From assembly GCF_900104055.1 (NCBI RefSeq), contig NZ_FNJQ01000004.1, forward strand, positions 1-64,000: 64,000 bases of DNA, in the 5' to 3' direction. Of the stretch, positions 54,981 to 64,000 are shown piece by piece (the first letter of the stretch is position 1; each line of letters starts with the position of its first letter). The translations under genes were made by a program, and so were the position numbers. The notes under the pieces are model-generated. The model saw only the letters and a program-made list of their open reading frames with translations. It had not been told where the DNA came from and did not search any database. Origin of the DNA: Pseudoselenomonas ruminantium (GTDB taxonomy: Bacteria; Bacillota; Negativicutes; Selenomonadales; Selenomonadaceae).

Positions 54981-55874
54981 TTGAAGAAGTTCATGAGTAT
55001 ATTGTCAGTTGTTTTTTTATGTCTGGCAATGGTTGGCTGTGGCAGCCAGGCTGGGCAGGATAAGAAGGAATTTACGATTGTCACATCTTTTTATCCCATG
55101 TACATTGATGTACTGAACATCACCAGGGGCGTAGAAGGGGTAAAGGTGGTCAATATGACCAAGCCGCAGACGGGCTGCTTGCATGATTACCAGCTGACCA
55201 CAGAAGATATGAAGACGCTGGAGAGTGCAGACGTGTTCGTGGTCAACGGTGCGGGCATGGAGAGTTTCTTGGATAAAGCTGCCAAGCAGAATCCGAAGAT
55301 GAAGACCATTGAGGCATCCAATTACAAGGATATCAATCTGCTCAAGGATGGGGATGAAGAAAATCCACATGTCTGGTTGTCGGTTACCTATGCGATTGCG
55401 CAGGTCAAGGCCATCACAGCTGGTCTGTGCGAAGCTGATCCGCAGCATAAGGAGCAATACCGCCAGAATGCCTTGGATTACTGCATGAAGCTTGAGGCGT
55501 TGAAAAAGGAAATGCATGAGAACTTAGATGATCTGTCGCATAAGGATATCGTCACGTTCCATGAGGCTTTCCCGTATCTGGCGAAGGAATTCAAGCTGAA
55601 TATTGTCAGTGTTATCGAAAGAGAACCTGGCACGGAGCCTACGCCCCAGGAATTGGAAGATACGATCAAACAGGTAAACAGCCTGTCTTCCAAGGTGCTC
55701 TTTACGGAGCCGCAGTATTCGCCGGCAGCTGCCGAAACCATTGCCCGGGAAACCGGGGCAACGATCTACCAGCTTGATCCGGTGGTAACGGGAGAAGCAG
55801 ATGAAGGTGCTCTTGATGCCTATATTGATACGATGAAAAAGAACATGGCCGTATTGAAGGAAGCACTGAAGTAA
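54981..55874 (+). CDS. Zinc/manganese ABC transporter substrate-binding lipoprotein (ZnuA/TroA-like)
   Basis: This 297-aa cluster A-I binding protein has a signal peptide with lipobox AMVGC (Cys about 20). Metal-ligand candidates lie in QTGCLHDYQLTTEDM, NPHVWLSVTYA, TFHEAFPYLAKEF and the late Asp region (LDPVVTGE). It would capture Zn or Mn outside the inner membrane, but no permease or ATPase gene is adjacent. The TTG at 54981 follows GAGAGGAG at good spacing. The open frame starts three codons earlier at a GTG. Confidence 0.88.
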   Translation: MKKFMSILSVVFLCLAMVGCGSQAGQDKKEFTIVTSFYPMYIDVLNITRGVEGVKVVNMTKPQTGCLHDYQLTTEDMKTLESADVFVVNGAGMESFLDKAAKQNPKMKTIEASNYKDINLLKDGDEENPHVWLSVTYAIAQVKAITAGLCEADPQHKEQYRQNALDYCMKLEALKKEMHENLDDLSHKDIVTFHEAFPYLAKEFKLNIVSVIEREPGTEPTPQELEDTIKQVNSLSSKVLFTEPQYSPAAAETIARETGATIYQLDPVVTGEADEGALDAYIDTMKKNMAVLKEALK

Positions 55875-55898
55875 AGATAAATTTTCATAAATAATAGG

Positions 55899-55937
55899 AA
55901 ATCGTCGTCAAATCAATCTTGACGGCGATTTCTTTTC
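55899..55937 (+). terminator. Terminator after the metal-binding lipoprotein gene
   Basis: AAATCGTCGTCAA (55899-55911) pairs with TTGACGGCGATTT (55919-55931, one G-T), followed by CTTTTC. The remaining 200 bp up to 56141 hold no gene. They include a small inverted repeat, TACTACATAGTAGTA (about 55965-55979), that could be a binding site for the CoA transferase promoter. Confidence 0.75.
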
Positions 55938-56140
55938 GTGCTAACATAAGTCGTGGGACATAATTACTACATAGTAGTACGATAATCTATGATTATAATT
56001 CATAATACCTATAACCTGATGTTATCATTGATGGTAAAAAGGGAATCATAGTTATGGTTTATTGGTGGCGATTGGTCCATGTTATTAAAATCTGTTGCCG
56101 GAATCGAAAATGAGTCGGCACTGATGAGGGAGGATTTTTC

Positions 56141-57643
56141 ATGATTGATATTCTCGACCGCGTGCGCAACAAAGAGTTGCAGAGCAAGATTGTCACGGCG
56201 GAAGAAGCAGCAGCTTTTTTCAAAGAAGGCATGAATGTTGCAACCAGTGGTTTCACAGCTTCGGCATATCCGAAAGCTATTCCACTGGCACTGGCTGAAC
56301 GGATGAAGAAGGAACCGTTCACCATCAACCTCTGGACGGGGGCTTCCACAGGCCCGGAGCTGGATGAGGCTTTGGCCAAAGTCCATGGTATCAAGAAGCG
56401 TTTACCCTACCAGACGGATAAGGACCTGCGCAATGAGATCAACGACGGTTCTGTAGATTATCTGGACCTGCATCTTTCCGAATCAGCCCAGCTCAGCCGT
56501 TGCGGCTATCTTGGCAAGGTGGATGTGGCCGTGGTAGAGGCCTGCGCCATTACGGAAGAGGGCAATATCATACCGACGACTTCCCTGGGCAACGCTGCTT
56601 CCTACGTGCAGAGCGCCGATACGGTCATCGTGGAAGTCAATACTTCCCAGCCGCTGGAACTTGAGGGCATGCACGATGTGTATATCCCGATGGACCCGCC
56701 AAACCGCTTGCCGATTCCTATCGTCAAGGCAACGGACCGTGTAGGTACTTCTTACATTCCCTGCACGCCGGACAAGATCAAATACATCGTACCTTGCGAT
56801 ATCCCGGACCATACGCGTCCACTCAAGGCCATCGACGATGATTCCCGCAAGATGAGCCAGTTCACGCTGGACTTCCTCAAGAAGGAAGTGGAAGCTGGCC
56901 GCATGCCGAAGAACCTGCTGCCGCTGCAGTCTGGTGTCGGCAACGTAGCCAACGCTGTTATGGCCGGTTTCGTGGATTCGGACCTCAAGGACCTGACGGT
57001 TTACACCGAAGTCATCCAGGATGGCATGCTCGACCTCATCGATGCCGGCAAGCTCCTGATTGCTTCTGGTACGGCCTTCAGCCCGTCGCCGGAAGGCATG
57101 GCCCGTTTCTATAAGGATGTAGCTAAGTATAAGAAATACCTGCTGCTGCGTCCGGAAGAGATTTCCAACAGCCCGGAGGTTGTGCATCGTCTCGGCGTTA
57201 TCGCCATGAACACGGCCATCGAAGTGGATATCTACGGCAATGTAAACTCCACGCATATCACGGGTACCAAAATGATGAATGGTATCGGTGGCAGCGGTGA
57301 CTTTGCCCGCAATGCTTACCTGACCATCTTCTACACGCCGTCTGTTGCCAAAGACGGCAAGATTTCCGCCGTTGTGCCGATGTGCTCCCATATCGACCAT
57401 ACGGAACATGATGTGGATATCATCATCACGGAACAGGGTATTGCCGATCTCCGTGGCAAGGCTCCGCGTGAGCGTGCCCTCGAAATCATCAATAACTGCG
57501 CCCATCCGGACTATCGTCCGATCCTGCTGGATTACTTTGAGAGAGCAACCGAAGCAACCCATCATGCCAACACGCCGCATATCCTCGAAGAGGCCCTGTC
57601 CTTCCATGAGCGGTTCGTGGCTACGGGCAGCATGAAAAAATAA
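56141..57643 (+). CDS. Succinate / propionyl-CoA:succinate CoA-transferase (acetyl-CoA hydrolase family)
   Basis: This 500-aa class I-type CoA-transferase of the Cat1/ScpC family has two related halves. The C-terminal half carries the catalytic Glu region (about 275-300, TVYTEVIQDGMLDLIDAG), then GNVNSTHITGTKMMNGIGGSGDFARN. It moves CoA between propionyl-CoA or acetyl-CoA and succinate. In front of the methylmalonyl-CoA genes the expected reaction is propionyl-CoA + succinate to propionate + succinyl-CoA. GGGAGG precedes the ATG. Confidence 0.9.
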   Translation: MIDILDRVRNKELQSKIVTAEEAAAFFKEGMNVATSGFTASAYPKAIPLALAERMKKEPFTINLWTGASTGPELDEALAKVHGIKKRLPYQTDKDLRNEINDGSVDYLDLHLSESAQLSRCGYLGKVDVAVVEACAITEEGNIIPTTSLGNAASYVQSADTVIVEVNTSQPLELEGMHDVYIPMDPPNRLPIPIVKATDRVGTSYIPCTPDKIKYIVPCDIPDHTRPLKAIDDDSRKMSQFTLDFLKKEVEAGRMPKNLLPLQSGVGNVANAVMAGFVDSDLKDLTVYTEVIQDGMLDLIDAGKLLIASGTAFSPSPEGMARFYKDVAKYKKYLLLRPEEISNSPEVVHRLGVIAMNTAIEVDIYGNVNSTHITGTKMMNGIGGSGDFARNAYLTIFYTPSVAKDGKISAVVPMCSHIDHTEHDVDIIITEQGIADLRGKAPRERALEIINNCAHPDYRPILLDYFERATEATHHANTPHILEEALSFHERFVATGSMKK

Positions 57644-57700
57644 GGTAGACTATATAAAATAAAAACAGAACTGATTGAATTGAATAGGAGGCACATCCTC

Positions 57701-59350
57701 ATGAGCAAGGAAAAAATCCAGGCTGAGCTTGAAAAATATCAGGCCAAAGTTGAAAAAGCTGTAGCACGTTTCCCGGAGCGTCCACATCTGCCGGAACAGC
57801 GTCTTTATACGCCGCTGGACATTAAAGGCGATGATTATGCAGAAGAAATCAGCTTCCCAGGCGTTTATCCCTTCACCCGTGGTGTACAGCCCACCATGTA
57901 CCGTGGCCGTTTTTGGACCATGCGTATGTATGCCGGCTTCTCCACGGCCGAAGAGTCCAACAAGCGCTATCGTATGCTGATTGAAAACGGCGCTACGGGC
58001 CTTTCCTGCGCCTTTGACCTGCCGACGCAGATCGGTTACGACTCCACCGATCCGATTTCCGAAGGTGAAGTTGGTAAGGTTGGCGTGGCCATCGACTCCC
58101 TGGCTGATATGGAAACGCTGTTTGACCAGATTGACCTGGGCAAGGTTTCCACGTCCATGACCATCAATGCACCGGCTTCGGTCCTGCTGGCTATGTACAT
58201 CGCTGTGGCTGAAAAGCAGGGTGTTCCTGCTGACCAGCTCCGTGGTACGATTCAGAACGATATCCTGAAAGAATACGCAGCCCGCGGCACGTATATCTTC
58301 CCTCCGCGCCCGTCCATGCGTCTGATTACGAATATCTTTGAATATTGCTCCCAGAATGTACCGAAATGGAACACGATTTCCATCTCCGGTTACCATATCC
58401 GTGAAGCAGGTTCCACGGCCGCTCAGGAAATCGCTTTCACGATTGCTGATGGTATCGCATACTGCGAAGCAGCAATCAAAGCTGGCCTGAAGATTGATGA
58501 TTTCGCCGGCCGTCTGTCCTTCTTCTGGAATGCTCATAACAACGTTCTCGAAGAAGTGGCGAAATTCCGTGCCTCCCGCCGCATCTGGGCTAAGGTTATG
58601 AAGGAACGCTTCCATGCAGAAAAGGATAAATCCATGATGCTGCGTTTCCACACCCAGACTGCCGGCTCCATGCTGACGGCTCAGCAGCCCAACAACAACA
58701 TCGTCCGCGTTGCTCTGCAGACGGCCGCTGCTGTTATGGGCGGCACCCAGTCCCTGCACACCAACTCCCGCGATGAAGCCCTGGCTCTGCCGACGCAGGA
58801 ATCCGTTACGATTGCTCTGCGTACCCAGCAGATCGTAGCTTACGAAAGCGGTCTGGCTGATGTCATCGATCCGCTGGCTGGTTCCTACTATGTAGAAGCC
58901 ATGACGGACAAGATCGAAGCAGAAGCTTGGGACTACATCAAGAAGATTGATGACATGGGCGGTGCTGTTGCAGCTATCGAAAAAGGCTATATCCAGAAGG
59001 AAATCCAGGATTCCGCTTACAAATGGCAGATGGATGTTGAATCCGGTGCCCGCACCATCGTTGGTGTCAACAAATTCCAGATGGAAAACGAAGAACCTCC
59101 AAAAGATCTGCTGAAGGTTGACGAAGCTGTTGGCGAACGCCAGAAGGCCAAAGTCAACGCCATGAAGGAAAAACGCGACAACGAGGCCGTTAAGGCTGCG
59201 CTGGCTGACCTCAAGAAAGCCTGCCAGGATGAGAACGAAAACCTTATGCCGCATATCCTTGCCGCTGTCAAGACCTACGCAACGCTCGGTGAAATCTGCA
59301 ATGTGATGCGTGAAGTCTTCGGCGAATACGAAGCTCATGTGAGCCTGTAA
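57701..59350 (+). CDS. Methylmalonyl-CoA mutase, large (catalytic) subunit
   Basis: This 549-aa TIM-barrel subunit binds the CoA ester. Landmarks are [25 protein letters not shown] (start of barrel), [27 protein letters not shown] and [15 protein letters not shown]. It ends where the cobalamin domain of one-chain mutases begins, and that domain is the next gene, as in archaeal and clostridial split mutases. The ATG at 57701 has AGGAGG nine bases upstream. The enzyme interconverts succinyl-CoA and (R)-methylmalonyl-CoA by adenosylcobalamin radical chemistry. Confidence 0.95.
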   Translation: MSKEKIQAELEKYQAKVEKAVARFPERPHLPEQRLYTPLDIKGDDYAEEISFPGVYPFTRGVQPTMYRGRFWTMRMYAGFSTAEESNKRYRMLIENGATGLSCAFDLPTQIGYDSTDPISEGEVGKVGVAIDSLADMETLFDQIDLGKVSTSMTINAPASVLLAMYIAVAEKQGVPADQLRGTIQNDILKEYAARGTYIFPPRPSMRLITNIFEYCSQNVPKWNTISISGYHIREAGSTAAQEIAFTIADGIAYCEAAIKAGLKIDDFAGRLSFFWNAHNNVLEEVAKFRASRRIWAKVMKERFHAEKDKSMMLRFHTQTAGSMLTAQQPNNNIVRVALQTAAAVMGGTQSLHTNSRDEALALPTQESVTIALRTQQIVAYESGLADVIDPLAGSYYVEAMTDKIEAEAWDYIKKIDDMGGAVAAIEKGYIQKEIQDSAYKWQMDVESGARTIVGVNKFQMENEEPPKDLLKVDEAVGERQKAKVNAMKEKRDNEAVKAALADLKKACQDENENLMPHILAAVKTYATLGEICNVMREVFGEYEAHVSL

Positions 59351-59396
59351 TACAGGTGATTCAGCGATTTTAGCGTTTAGCTTGGAGGAATACAAA

Positions 59397-59792
59397 ATGG
59401 AAAAGAAAATCAGAGTTCTTGTTGCCAAACCGGGCCTTGATGGCCATGACCGCGGTGCAAAAGTAGTTGCCCGTGCCCTGCGTGATGCTGGTTTTGAAGT
59501 TATCTATACGGGCCTGCGCCAGACTCCGGAACAGATTGCCGAAGCTGCCCTGCAGGAAGACGTCAATGTGGTTGCGATGAGCATCCTGTCCGGTGCTCAC
59601 GGCCATCTCTTCCCGAAAGTGGTAGATCTGGTCCGCGGCAACGGCATGACCGATACTTTGATTATCGGTGGCGGCGTTATCCCCGATGGTGATATCCCGG
59701 CACTCAAGGAAGCTGGTGTAGCGGAGGTATTCACGCCGGGGACCCCGACCAGCGATGTGGTTAATTTCATCAAGGAACATGTAAAACTCTGA
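59397..59792 (+). CDS. Methylmalonyl-CoA mutase, small cobalamin-binding subunit
   Basis: The 131-aa B12-binding domain has the base-off motif [16 protein letters not shown] with the axial His. It continues with the [11 protein letters not shown] (SxL) and GGGVIPDGD elements of the family. The ATG at 59397 follows GGAGGAA. It pairs with the large subunit 47 bp upstream. Confidence 0.95.
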   Translation: MEKKIRVLVAKPGLDGHDRGAKVVARALRDAGFEVIYTGLRQTPEQIAEAALQEDVNVVAMSILSGAHGHLFPKVVDLVRGNGMTDTLIIGGGVIPDGDIPALKEAGVAEVFTPGTPTSDVVNFIKEHVKL

Positions 59793-59885
59793 GAAGGATA
59801 AGTTAGTGTTAGGCGGAGGAAGCTAGGCACCTGCTTGGTTTTCTCCCCTGGCACTTTTATTTTGCTACCGAGAGGTGGTGACAGA

Positions 59886-60827
59886 ATGGATATTGCCAAA
59901 GAATTACTCAAGGGTAACCGTCTGGCGCTTTCCAGAGCCATAACGGCCATTGAAAACGAATATCCTGAAGCCACGGAAATCATGAAGGAAATCTATCCGC
60001 ATACCGGCCATGCTTATGTGCTGGGGATTACCGGGCCACCAGGAGCAGGCAAGAGTACCCTGACGGATAAGATCACCCGGGCCTATCGCGCCCAGGGCAA
60101 GACTGTGGGCATAGTGGCGGTGGACCCCACCAGCCCCTTTACCGGCGGTGCCATCTTAGGTGACCGTATCCGCATGAATGACCTGACACTGGACGAGGGA
60201 GTCTTTATCCGCAGCATGGGCACCCGCGGCAGTCTGGGCGGTTTATCCCATAAGACTGCTGATGCCGTAAAGGCTATGGATGCTTTTGGAAAGGACATCA
60301 TCATCGTCGAGACCGTCGGGGTAGGGCAGTCGGAGGTGGACATTGTCAAAGCCGCCGATACTACGATGGTTGTACTCATCCCGGGTATGGGGGATGATAT
60401 CCAGGCCATCAAGGCTGGTATCCTCGAAATCGGTGATCTCTACTGCATCAATAAATCCGACCTTGACGGGGCGGACAAACTGGTGCGGGAAATCAATATG
60501 ATGCTGGATCTGGACAGCTTCATGACCGACTGGCGTCCGCCGATCACCAAAGTGATTGCCAGCCAGAATGAAGGCATAGAAGAACTCATCGGCACAGTGG
60601 AAAAGCACAGGGCGTATATCGAAGGCAATGGGGAACTAACCCGCCGCCGCACGAAGCGCACCCGTGACGAGATGCTGGATATTTTAGGCAGCGGCATCAA
60701 CAAGTATGTGAAACAGCAGATTGTGGATAGCGGCCGTCTGGATGGATATGTGGAAAGCATCCGCAAGCACGAGACCGATCCTTATACGGTCGTAGGCGGC
60801 TTGTTGGATGAGATGCTCAAAAAGTAA
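59886..60827 (+). CDS. meaB: MeaB-type GTPase chaperone of methylmalonyl-CoA mutase
   Basis: This 313-aa G3E-family GTPase guards the mutase, gating cobalamin loading and protecting it from inactivation. The P-loop is GITGPPGAGKST, with VDPTSPFTGGAILGDRIRM (switch region), a VETVGVGQSEVD Walker-B-like stretch and the NKSD base-recognition motif. The ATG at 59886 has GAGAGGTGGTG upstream. The open frame begins 17 codons earlier without a site. Confidence 0.95.
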   Translation: MDIAKELLKGNRLALSRAITAIENEYPEATEIMKEIYPHTGHAYVLGITGPPGAGKSTLTDKITRAYRAQGKTVGIVAVDPTSPFTGGAILGDRIRMNDLTLDEGVFIRSMGTRGSLGGLSHKTADAVKAMDAFGKDIIIVETVGVGQSEVDIVKAADTTMVVLIPGMGDDIQAIKAGILEIGDLYCINKSDLDGADKLVREINMMLDLDSFMTDWRPPITKVIASQNEGIEELIGTVEKHRAYIEGNGELTRRRTKRTRDEMLDILGSGINKYVKQQIVDSGRLDGYVESIRKHETDPYTVVGGLLDEMLKK

Positions 60828-60848
60828 GTGTTTTAGGAGGAATGCAAG

Positions 60849-61265
60849 ATGTTTAAAGTATTAGGTGTAGACCATATCGGTATCGCTGTTGGTGACCTCA
60901 AAGAAGTCGGCTCCTTCTGGGGCGATATGCTCGGCCTGCCGAACAACGGTGAGGAAACCGTTGAAGAGCAGAAAGTGACCACGGGCTTCTTCCCGACGCC
61001 GAATGGCAGCGAGATTGAACTTCTGGCAGCTACGGCTGATGATTCCCCGATTGCCAAGTTCATCGAAAAGAACGGCGGCCGCGGCGGCATCCAGCATATC
61101 GCCCTGCGCGTGGATGACCTCGAAGCAGCTTTGGCTGACCTTAAGGAAAAAGGCGTGCGCCTGATTGATGAAAAGCCCCGCAAAGGTGCTGGCGGCGCTA
61201 AGATCGCTTTCGTTCATCCGAAAGCTTCCCATGGCGTCCTGCTCGAACTCTGCCAGCGTGACTAA
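60849..61265 (+). CDS. mce: Methylmalonyl-CoA epimerase
   Basis: This 138-aa vicinal-oxygen-chelate protein interconverts (R)- and (S)-methylmalonyl-CoA. Metal ligands are visible as the early HIGIAV His, GSEIELL Glu, GGIQHIALRVDD His and the C-terminal GVLLELCQ Glu. AGGAGG precedes the ATG, 21 bp after meaB. It ends the operon. Confidence 0.95.
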   Translation: MFKVLGVDHIGIAVGDLKEVGSFWGDMLGLPNNGEETVEEQKVTTGFFPTPNGSEIELLAATADDSPIAKFIEKNGGRGGIQHIALRVDDLEAALADLKEKGVRLIDEKPRKGAGGAKIAFVHPKASHGVLLELCQRD

Positions 61266-61281
61266 TCATTAAATAGGCAAA

Positions 61282-61321
61282 CAGGCTTTGACATCTTGAA
61301 AATGTCAAGGCCTGTTTTTTT
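61282..61321 (+). terminator. Terminator of the methylmalonyl-CoA operon
   Basis: A 13-bp stem (61282-61294 with 61302-61314, one T-G) is followed by seven T. Confidence 0.9.
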
Positions 61322-61579
61322 ATTTAATATTAGTATGATTTAATATAAGATAAATATAAATAATCATTAAATAATTTTATAATAAATAGTATTTACTTAT
61401 ATATAGTCATTGTAGTATAATTAGCAAGGACTTAGCAGAATTAGGGTTTATTGAAACTATTTAGAAAAGTTATGAAATTTTTTTTATGGTTGCAGGAAAT
61501 TGAATGGCTTTGACGAATAGGAACAACAAGGGGAGATATCTGCTAACAAAAATTTTATAAGGAAAGGGAGATTACAATT
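61322..61579 (+). promoter_or_regulatory. AT-rich upstream region of the Dcu gene
   Basis: There is no gene in this 258-bp, very AT-rich stretch. A perfect TATAAT (61416-61421) with TTACTT (61393-61398) at 17 bp is a possible promoter, leaving a leader of about 150 nt with no clear strong hairpin. A sigma-54 type GG-N10-GC pattern was looked for and nothing convincing was found. Confidence 0.4.
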
Positions 61580-62920
61580 ATGGAAATGTTAGTTGGTCTC
61601 ATAGTACTGCTGGCCTGCTTGATCGTTGGCGTCCGTCATGGCGGCATTGGTCTCGCTGTTATCAGTGGTATTGGTCTCATTATCTTCACTTTTGTCTTCG
61701 GTTATAAACCGGGGAATCCGCCTATCGATGTTATGCTTACGATCTTGGCGGTAGTTACCTGCGCTGGTTTCCTGCAGACCTCCGGCGGCCTTACGGTTAT
61801 GCTGAAATATGCAGAGATTTTCCTGCGCAGCAATCCGAAACATGTTACAATCTTTGCTCCGCTCACTACCTGGTTCCTGACGGTGCTCTGCGGTACGGGT
61901 CATGTGGTTTACACCATGTTCCCGATTATCTATGATATCGCTATCAAGCAGAATATCCGTCCGGAACGTCCGATGGCTGTAGCTTCGGTGGCATCTCAGA
62001 TGGCTATCTGTGCTTCCCCTGTATCGGTAGCTGTTGTATCCATCGTCAGCTTCTTTGCTACGGCAGATTTCCATTATTCTGTTCTGCAGATCTTGGCAGT
62101 ATCTATCCCTGCGACCGGTTTTGGTGTGTTCTGTGCTGCGCTGTGGTCTTACCGCCGCGGCAAGGAACTGGCTGATGATGAACGCTTCCAGGAATTCATC
62201 AAGGATCCGGAAAACCGTGACTATGTATACGGCGATACGGAATCCCTGATGGACAAGGAACTGCCCGCAACTTATTATCGGGCCATGTACATCTTCTTTG
62301 CCGGCATCATCGTGATTGCCGTTCTGGGCAACTTCCCGGATCTGCTGCCGCATTTCAAGAATGCCAAGGGCGTGATGAAGCCGATCTCCATGACGATTGT
62401 CATCCAGATGGTTATGCTCTTTGTGGCTGCTATGATCCTGCTGAGCTGCAAGATCAAGGCTAAGGACGTGGGCAACAGCCAGGTATTCCGCTCCGGTATC
62501 GTAGCGCTCGTATCCGTATACGGCGTTGCTTGGATGGCCAGCACTTACTTCGGCGCACATATGACTTTCCTCAAGGAAAGCCTGGGCGCAGCAGTGACGA
62601 CATATCCCTGGGCATATGCCATCATCGCGTTTCTGACTTCCAAGCTGGTTAACTCGCAGGCAGCTGCTATTGCCATCGTAGTGCCGCTGGCTCTGTCTGT
62701 AGGCATGGATCCGGTGATGATCATGTCCTTTATCTCCGCTTGCTATGGTTACTTCTTCCTGCCGACTTATCCCTCCGACCTGGCCTGCATTGGTTTCGAC
62801 CGTTCGGGTACGACTCGTATCGGTAAGTACATCCTGAATCACAGCTTTATGATTCCGGGCCTTATCGGTGTAGCAACTGGTTGCTGCATGGGCTTTGTCA
62901 TGGCACATATCGTAATGTAA
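61580..62920 (+). CDS. Anaerobic C4-dicarboxylate transporter (DcuA/DcuB family)
   Basis: This 446-aa inner-membrane carrier, with about ten or more TM segments, has family stretches GYKPGNPPIDVMLTILAV, VLCGTGHVVYTMFPIIYDIA and late FFLPTYPSDLACIGFDRSGTT. It exchanges fumarate, malate or aspartate for succinate in anaerobes. Next to the propionate genes it would manage succinate and related acids. GGGAG precedes the ATG. It has its own promoter region and terminator. Confidence 0.92.
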   Translation: MEMLVGLIVLLACLIVGVRHGGIGLAVISGIGLIIFTFVFGYKPGNPPIDVMLTILAVVTCAGFLQTSGGLTVMLKYAEIFLRSNPKHVTIFAPLTTWFLTVLCGTGHVVYTMFPIIYDIAIKQNIRPERPMAVASVASQMAICASPVSVAVVSIVSFFATADFHYSVLQILAVSIPATGFGVFCAALWSYRRGKELADDERFQEFIKDPENRDYVYGDTESLMDKELPATYYRAMYIFFAGIIVIAVLGNFPDLLPHFKNAKGVMKPISMTIVIQMVMLFVAAMILLSCKIKAKDVGNSQVFRSGIVALVSVYGVAWMASTYFGAHMTFLKESLGAAVTTYPWAYAIIAFLTSKLVNSQAAAIAIVVPLALSVGMDPVMIMSFISACYGYFFLPTYPSDLACIGFDRSGTTRIGKYILNHSFMIPGLIGVATGCCMGFVMAHIVM

Positions 62921-62937
62921 GGGAAATTTTTCCAAAC

Positions 62938-62972
62938 AAAAATCGGCGGTTCATTTGAACCGTCGATTTTTA
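62938..62972. terminator. Bidirectional terminator between dcu and lysR genes
   Basis: AAAATCGGCGGTTC pairs with GAACCGTCGATTTT (one G-T) around an ATTT loop, with T runs on both strands. It separates the convergent genes ending at 62920 and 62982. Confidence 0.88.
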
Positions 62973-62981
62973 GTTTGCGAT

Positions 62982-63878
62982 TTATTGCTCGTTGTTAGCT
63001 TTTCGTTCCTTCAGCAGGTCTTTGCAGAAATCGATAAAGGATTGGGCGGCTTTGGAGATATAGCGGTCTTTCTTCCAGGCCAGGCCAACATCCACGAAGA
63101 GGGGATCGGAGAGAGGGATAGCCTTGACACCAGGCGTATCTTCGACTACCATGTTAAGCAGGAAAGCGATGCCTACGCCACTGGCGACGAGGCCTTTCAG
63201 CGTGACTACCTGATTGGACTCCAATACGATATTGGGCGTGACATTTTCCTCTTTCATCTTGGAAAGGATGGTCTGACGCAGGAAAGAACCTTCCTTGAGC
63301 ATGATGATATTCTCTTCAGCGATATCCTGCAGGGAAATGCTCTTCTTTTCCGCCAGCGGACTGTCTTCCGGCACGCAGCAGACAATCTGATCCGTAGTCA
63401 TGGGCAGCAGCTGCAGGTGATTGGAAGCACCGGAGATGATGATGATGCCGAAATCCAATTCATCCCGTTCCAGCTGTTCACGGATGGACATGGAACCTTC
63501 CTCATGCATGAAGATTTCCAAGTGGGAATAACGGCGTTGGAAACTGGAGAAGATCTTGGGGAAGAGGTAGGCACCCATCATCGGTGGGATACCAATCTTG
63601 ATGGTGCCCTTTTGCAGTTGTTTGTAATCGTTGACTTCCAGCACGGCGTCCTGGATATTGCGGAGCGCCAGTTCTACGCGATTGAGAAAGACGGCACCTT
63701 CCGGCGTCAGGGACAGCTGCTTCTGACTGCGGTCAAAGAGCTGGATGCCCAGTTCGGCCTCTAGTTTCTTAATCGCTACGGTGATGTTGGGCTGGGACAC
63801 GCGCAGGCGTTCTGCGGCCCGGGTGATATTTCGCAGACGGCTGGCCATCTGGAAATATTCAAGTTGTCTAAGTTCCAT
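62982..63878 (-). CDS. LysR-family transcriptional regulator
   Basis: The 298-aa regulator has an N-terminal winged HTH (residues 1-60: ELRQLEYFQMASRLRNITRA, then AERLRVSQPNITVAIKKLE) and a periplasmic-binding-like effector domain (about 90-298). It is convergent with the Dcu gene and could control it or an unseen gene to the right. The closest broad type is CynR/CidR-like, but the effector is unknown. The ATG at 63878 follows AAAGAAG. Confidence 0.9.
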   Translation of the reverse strand: MELRQLEYFQMASRLRNITRAAERLRVSQPNITVAIKKLEAELGIQLFDRSQKQLSLTPEGAVFLNRVELALRNIQDAVLEVNDYKQLQKGTIKIGIPPMMGAYLFPKIFSSFQRRYSHLEIFMHEEGSMSIREQLERDELDFGIIIISGASNHLQLLPMTTDQIVCCVPEDSPLAEKKSISLQDIAEENIIMLKEGSFLRQTILSKMKEENVTPNIVLESNQVVTLKGLVASGVGIAFLLNMVVEDTPGVKAIPLSDPLFVDVGLAWKKDRYISKAAQSFIDFCKDLLKERKANNEQ

Positions 63879-64000
63879 CGTATCGCTTCTTTCTCTATAA
63901 ACTAGTTTTATTCACATCTATTATACCATATTTTTGATGAATGTATGATATAATAATAAAAATTTATTATAAAAAATAGAAAAATTTTTCTGACGCTATA
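63879..64000. other. AT-rich upstream region of the lysR gene
   Basis: There is no gene in this stretch. It is strongly AT-rich (TATAATAATAAAAATTTATT-like) and probably holds the lysR promoter and part of a divergent promoter for a gene off the right edge. Many -10-like boxes occur, so none can be singled out. Confidence 0.35.

Noticed and set aside
57650-59428. A 592-codon minus-strand frame opposite the mutase large subunit
   Set aside because: Covers the mutase gene in antisense, with Phe/His-rich composition and no motif or ribosome site.
61589-62935. A 448-codon minus-strand frame opposite the Dcu transporter gene
   Set aside because: Antisense shadow with His/Arg/Asp-rich sequence. 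The transporter on the plus strand is clear.

Overview
The window looks like a chromosome segment of an anaerobic, diderm Firmicute of the Negativicutes, most like Selenomonas and relatives. Firmicute housekeeping genes (RNase J, RqcH, RemA, sigma-54, an AgcS-type symporter) sit beside an O-antigen-type surface polysaccharide locus and a succinate-to-propionate cassette (CoA transferase, split methylmalonyl-CoA mutase, MeaB, epimerase, Dcu transporter). This assignment is an inference from gene content. No rRNA, tRNA, CRISPR array, transposase or integrase gene was seen.

Layout. 206-4841 (minus): a five-gene operon of a circularly permuted ATP-grasp ligase, an alpha-E protein, a transglutaminase-like protein and two AstE/AspA-like proteins, behind a structured, terminator-containing leader (4842-5042). 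5145-7759 (minus): rqcH and a GalT-like protein. 7963-22369: chemoreceptor, Na+/amino-acid symporter, ABC-F ATPase, eukaryotic-type hexokinase, rpoN, an unlisted 50-residue protein, an amino-acid ABC permease/ATPase pair, hisF-hisIE and RNase J. 22532-50258: a roughly 28-kb polysaccharide locus. 50460-54856: dapF-yicC-remA-gmk-rpoZ-coaBC and a small protein. 54981-63878: an orphan metal-binding lipoprotein, the propionate cassette, a C4-dicarboxylate carrier and a LysR regulator.

The polysaccharide locus encodes an initiating sugar-phosphate transferase, Wzz, a probable Wzy, Wzx, at least five glycosyltransferases, a pyruvyl transferase with an iron-sulfur partner, GDP-L-fucose synthesis (manC, manB, gmd, fcl) and a nearly complete CDP-tyvelose pathway (rfbF, rfbG, rfbH, a reductase, rfbE). 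It is a mosaic: low-GC transferase and flippase genes alternate with higher-GC nucleotide-sugar genes. Three conflict or toxin modules are lodged in it: a two-gene CBASS-like system (CD-NTase plus S-4TM pore protein, 32202-34101), a Fic gene (35382-36123) and vapBC (43659-44317).

The strongest unusual signals are two genes broken only at homopolymers. A G9 tract (45829-45837) frameshifts a UDP-galactopyranose-mutase-like flavoprotein gene, and an A8 tract (36070-36077) frameshifts fic. Both look like on/off contingency switches if they are not sequencing errors. A second, truncated copy of the fic 5' region lies upstream of gmd, so direct repeats bracket gmd-fic. Other points of interest are the structured leader of the ATP-grasp operon, one AstE paralogue that has lost zinc-site residues, a two-hairpin intergenic repeat with compensatory changes between copies, and a glycosyltransferase relic.
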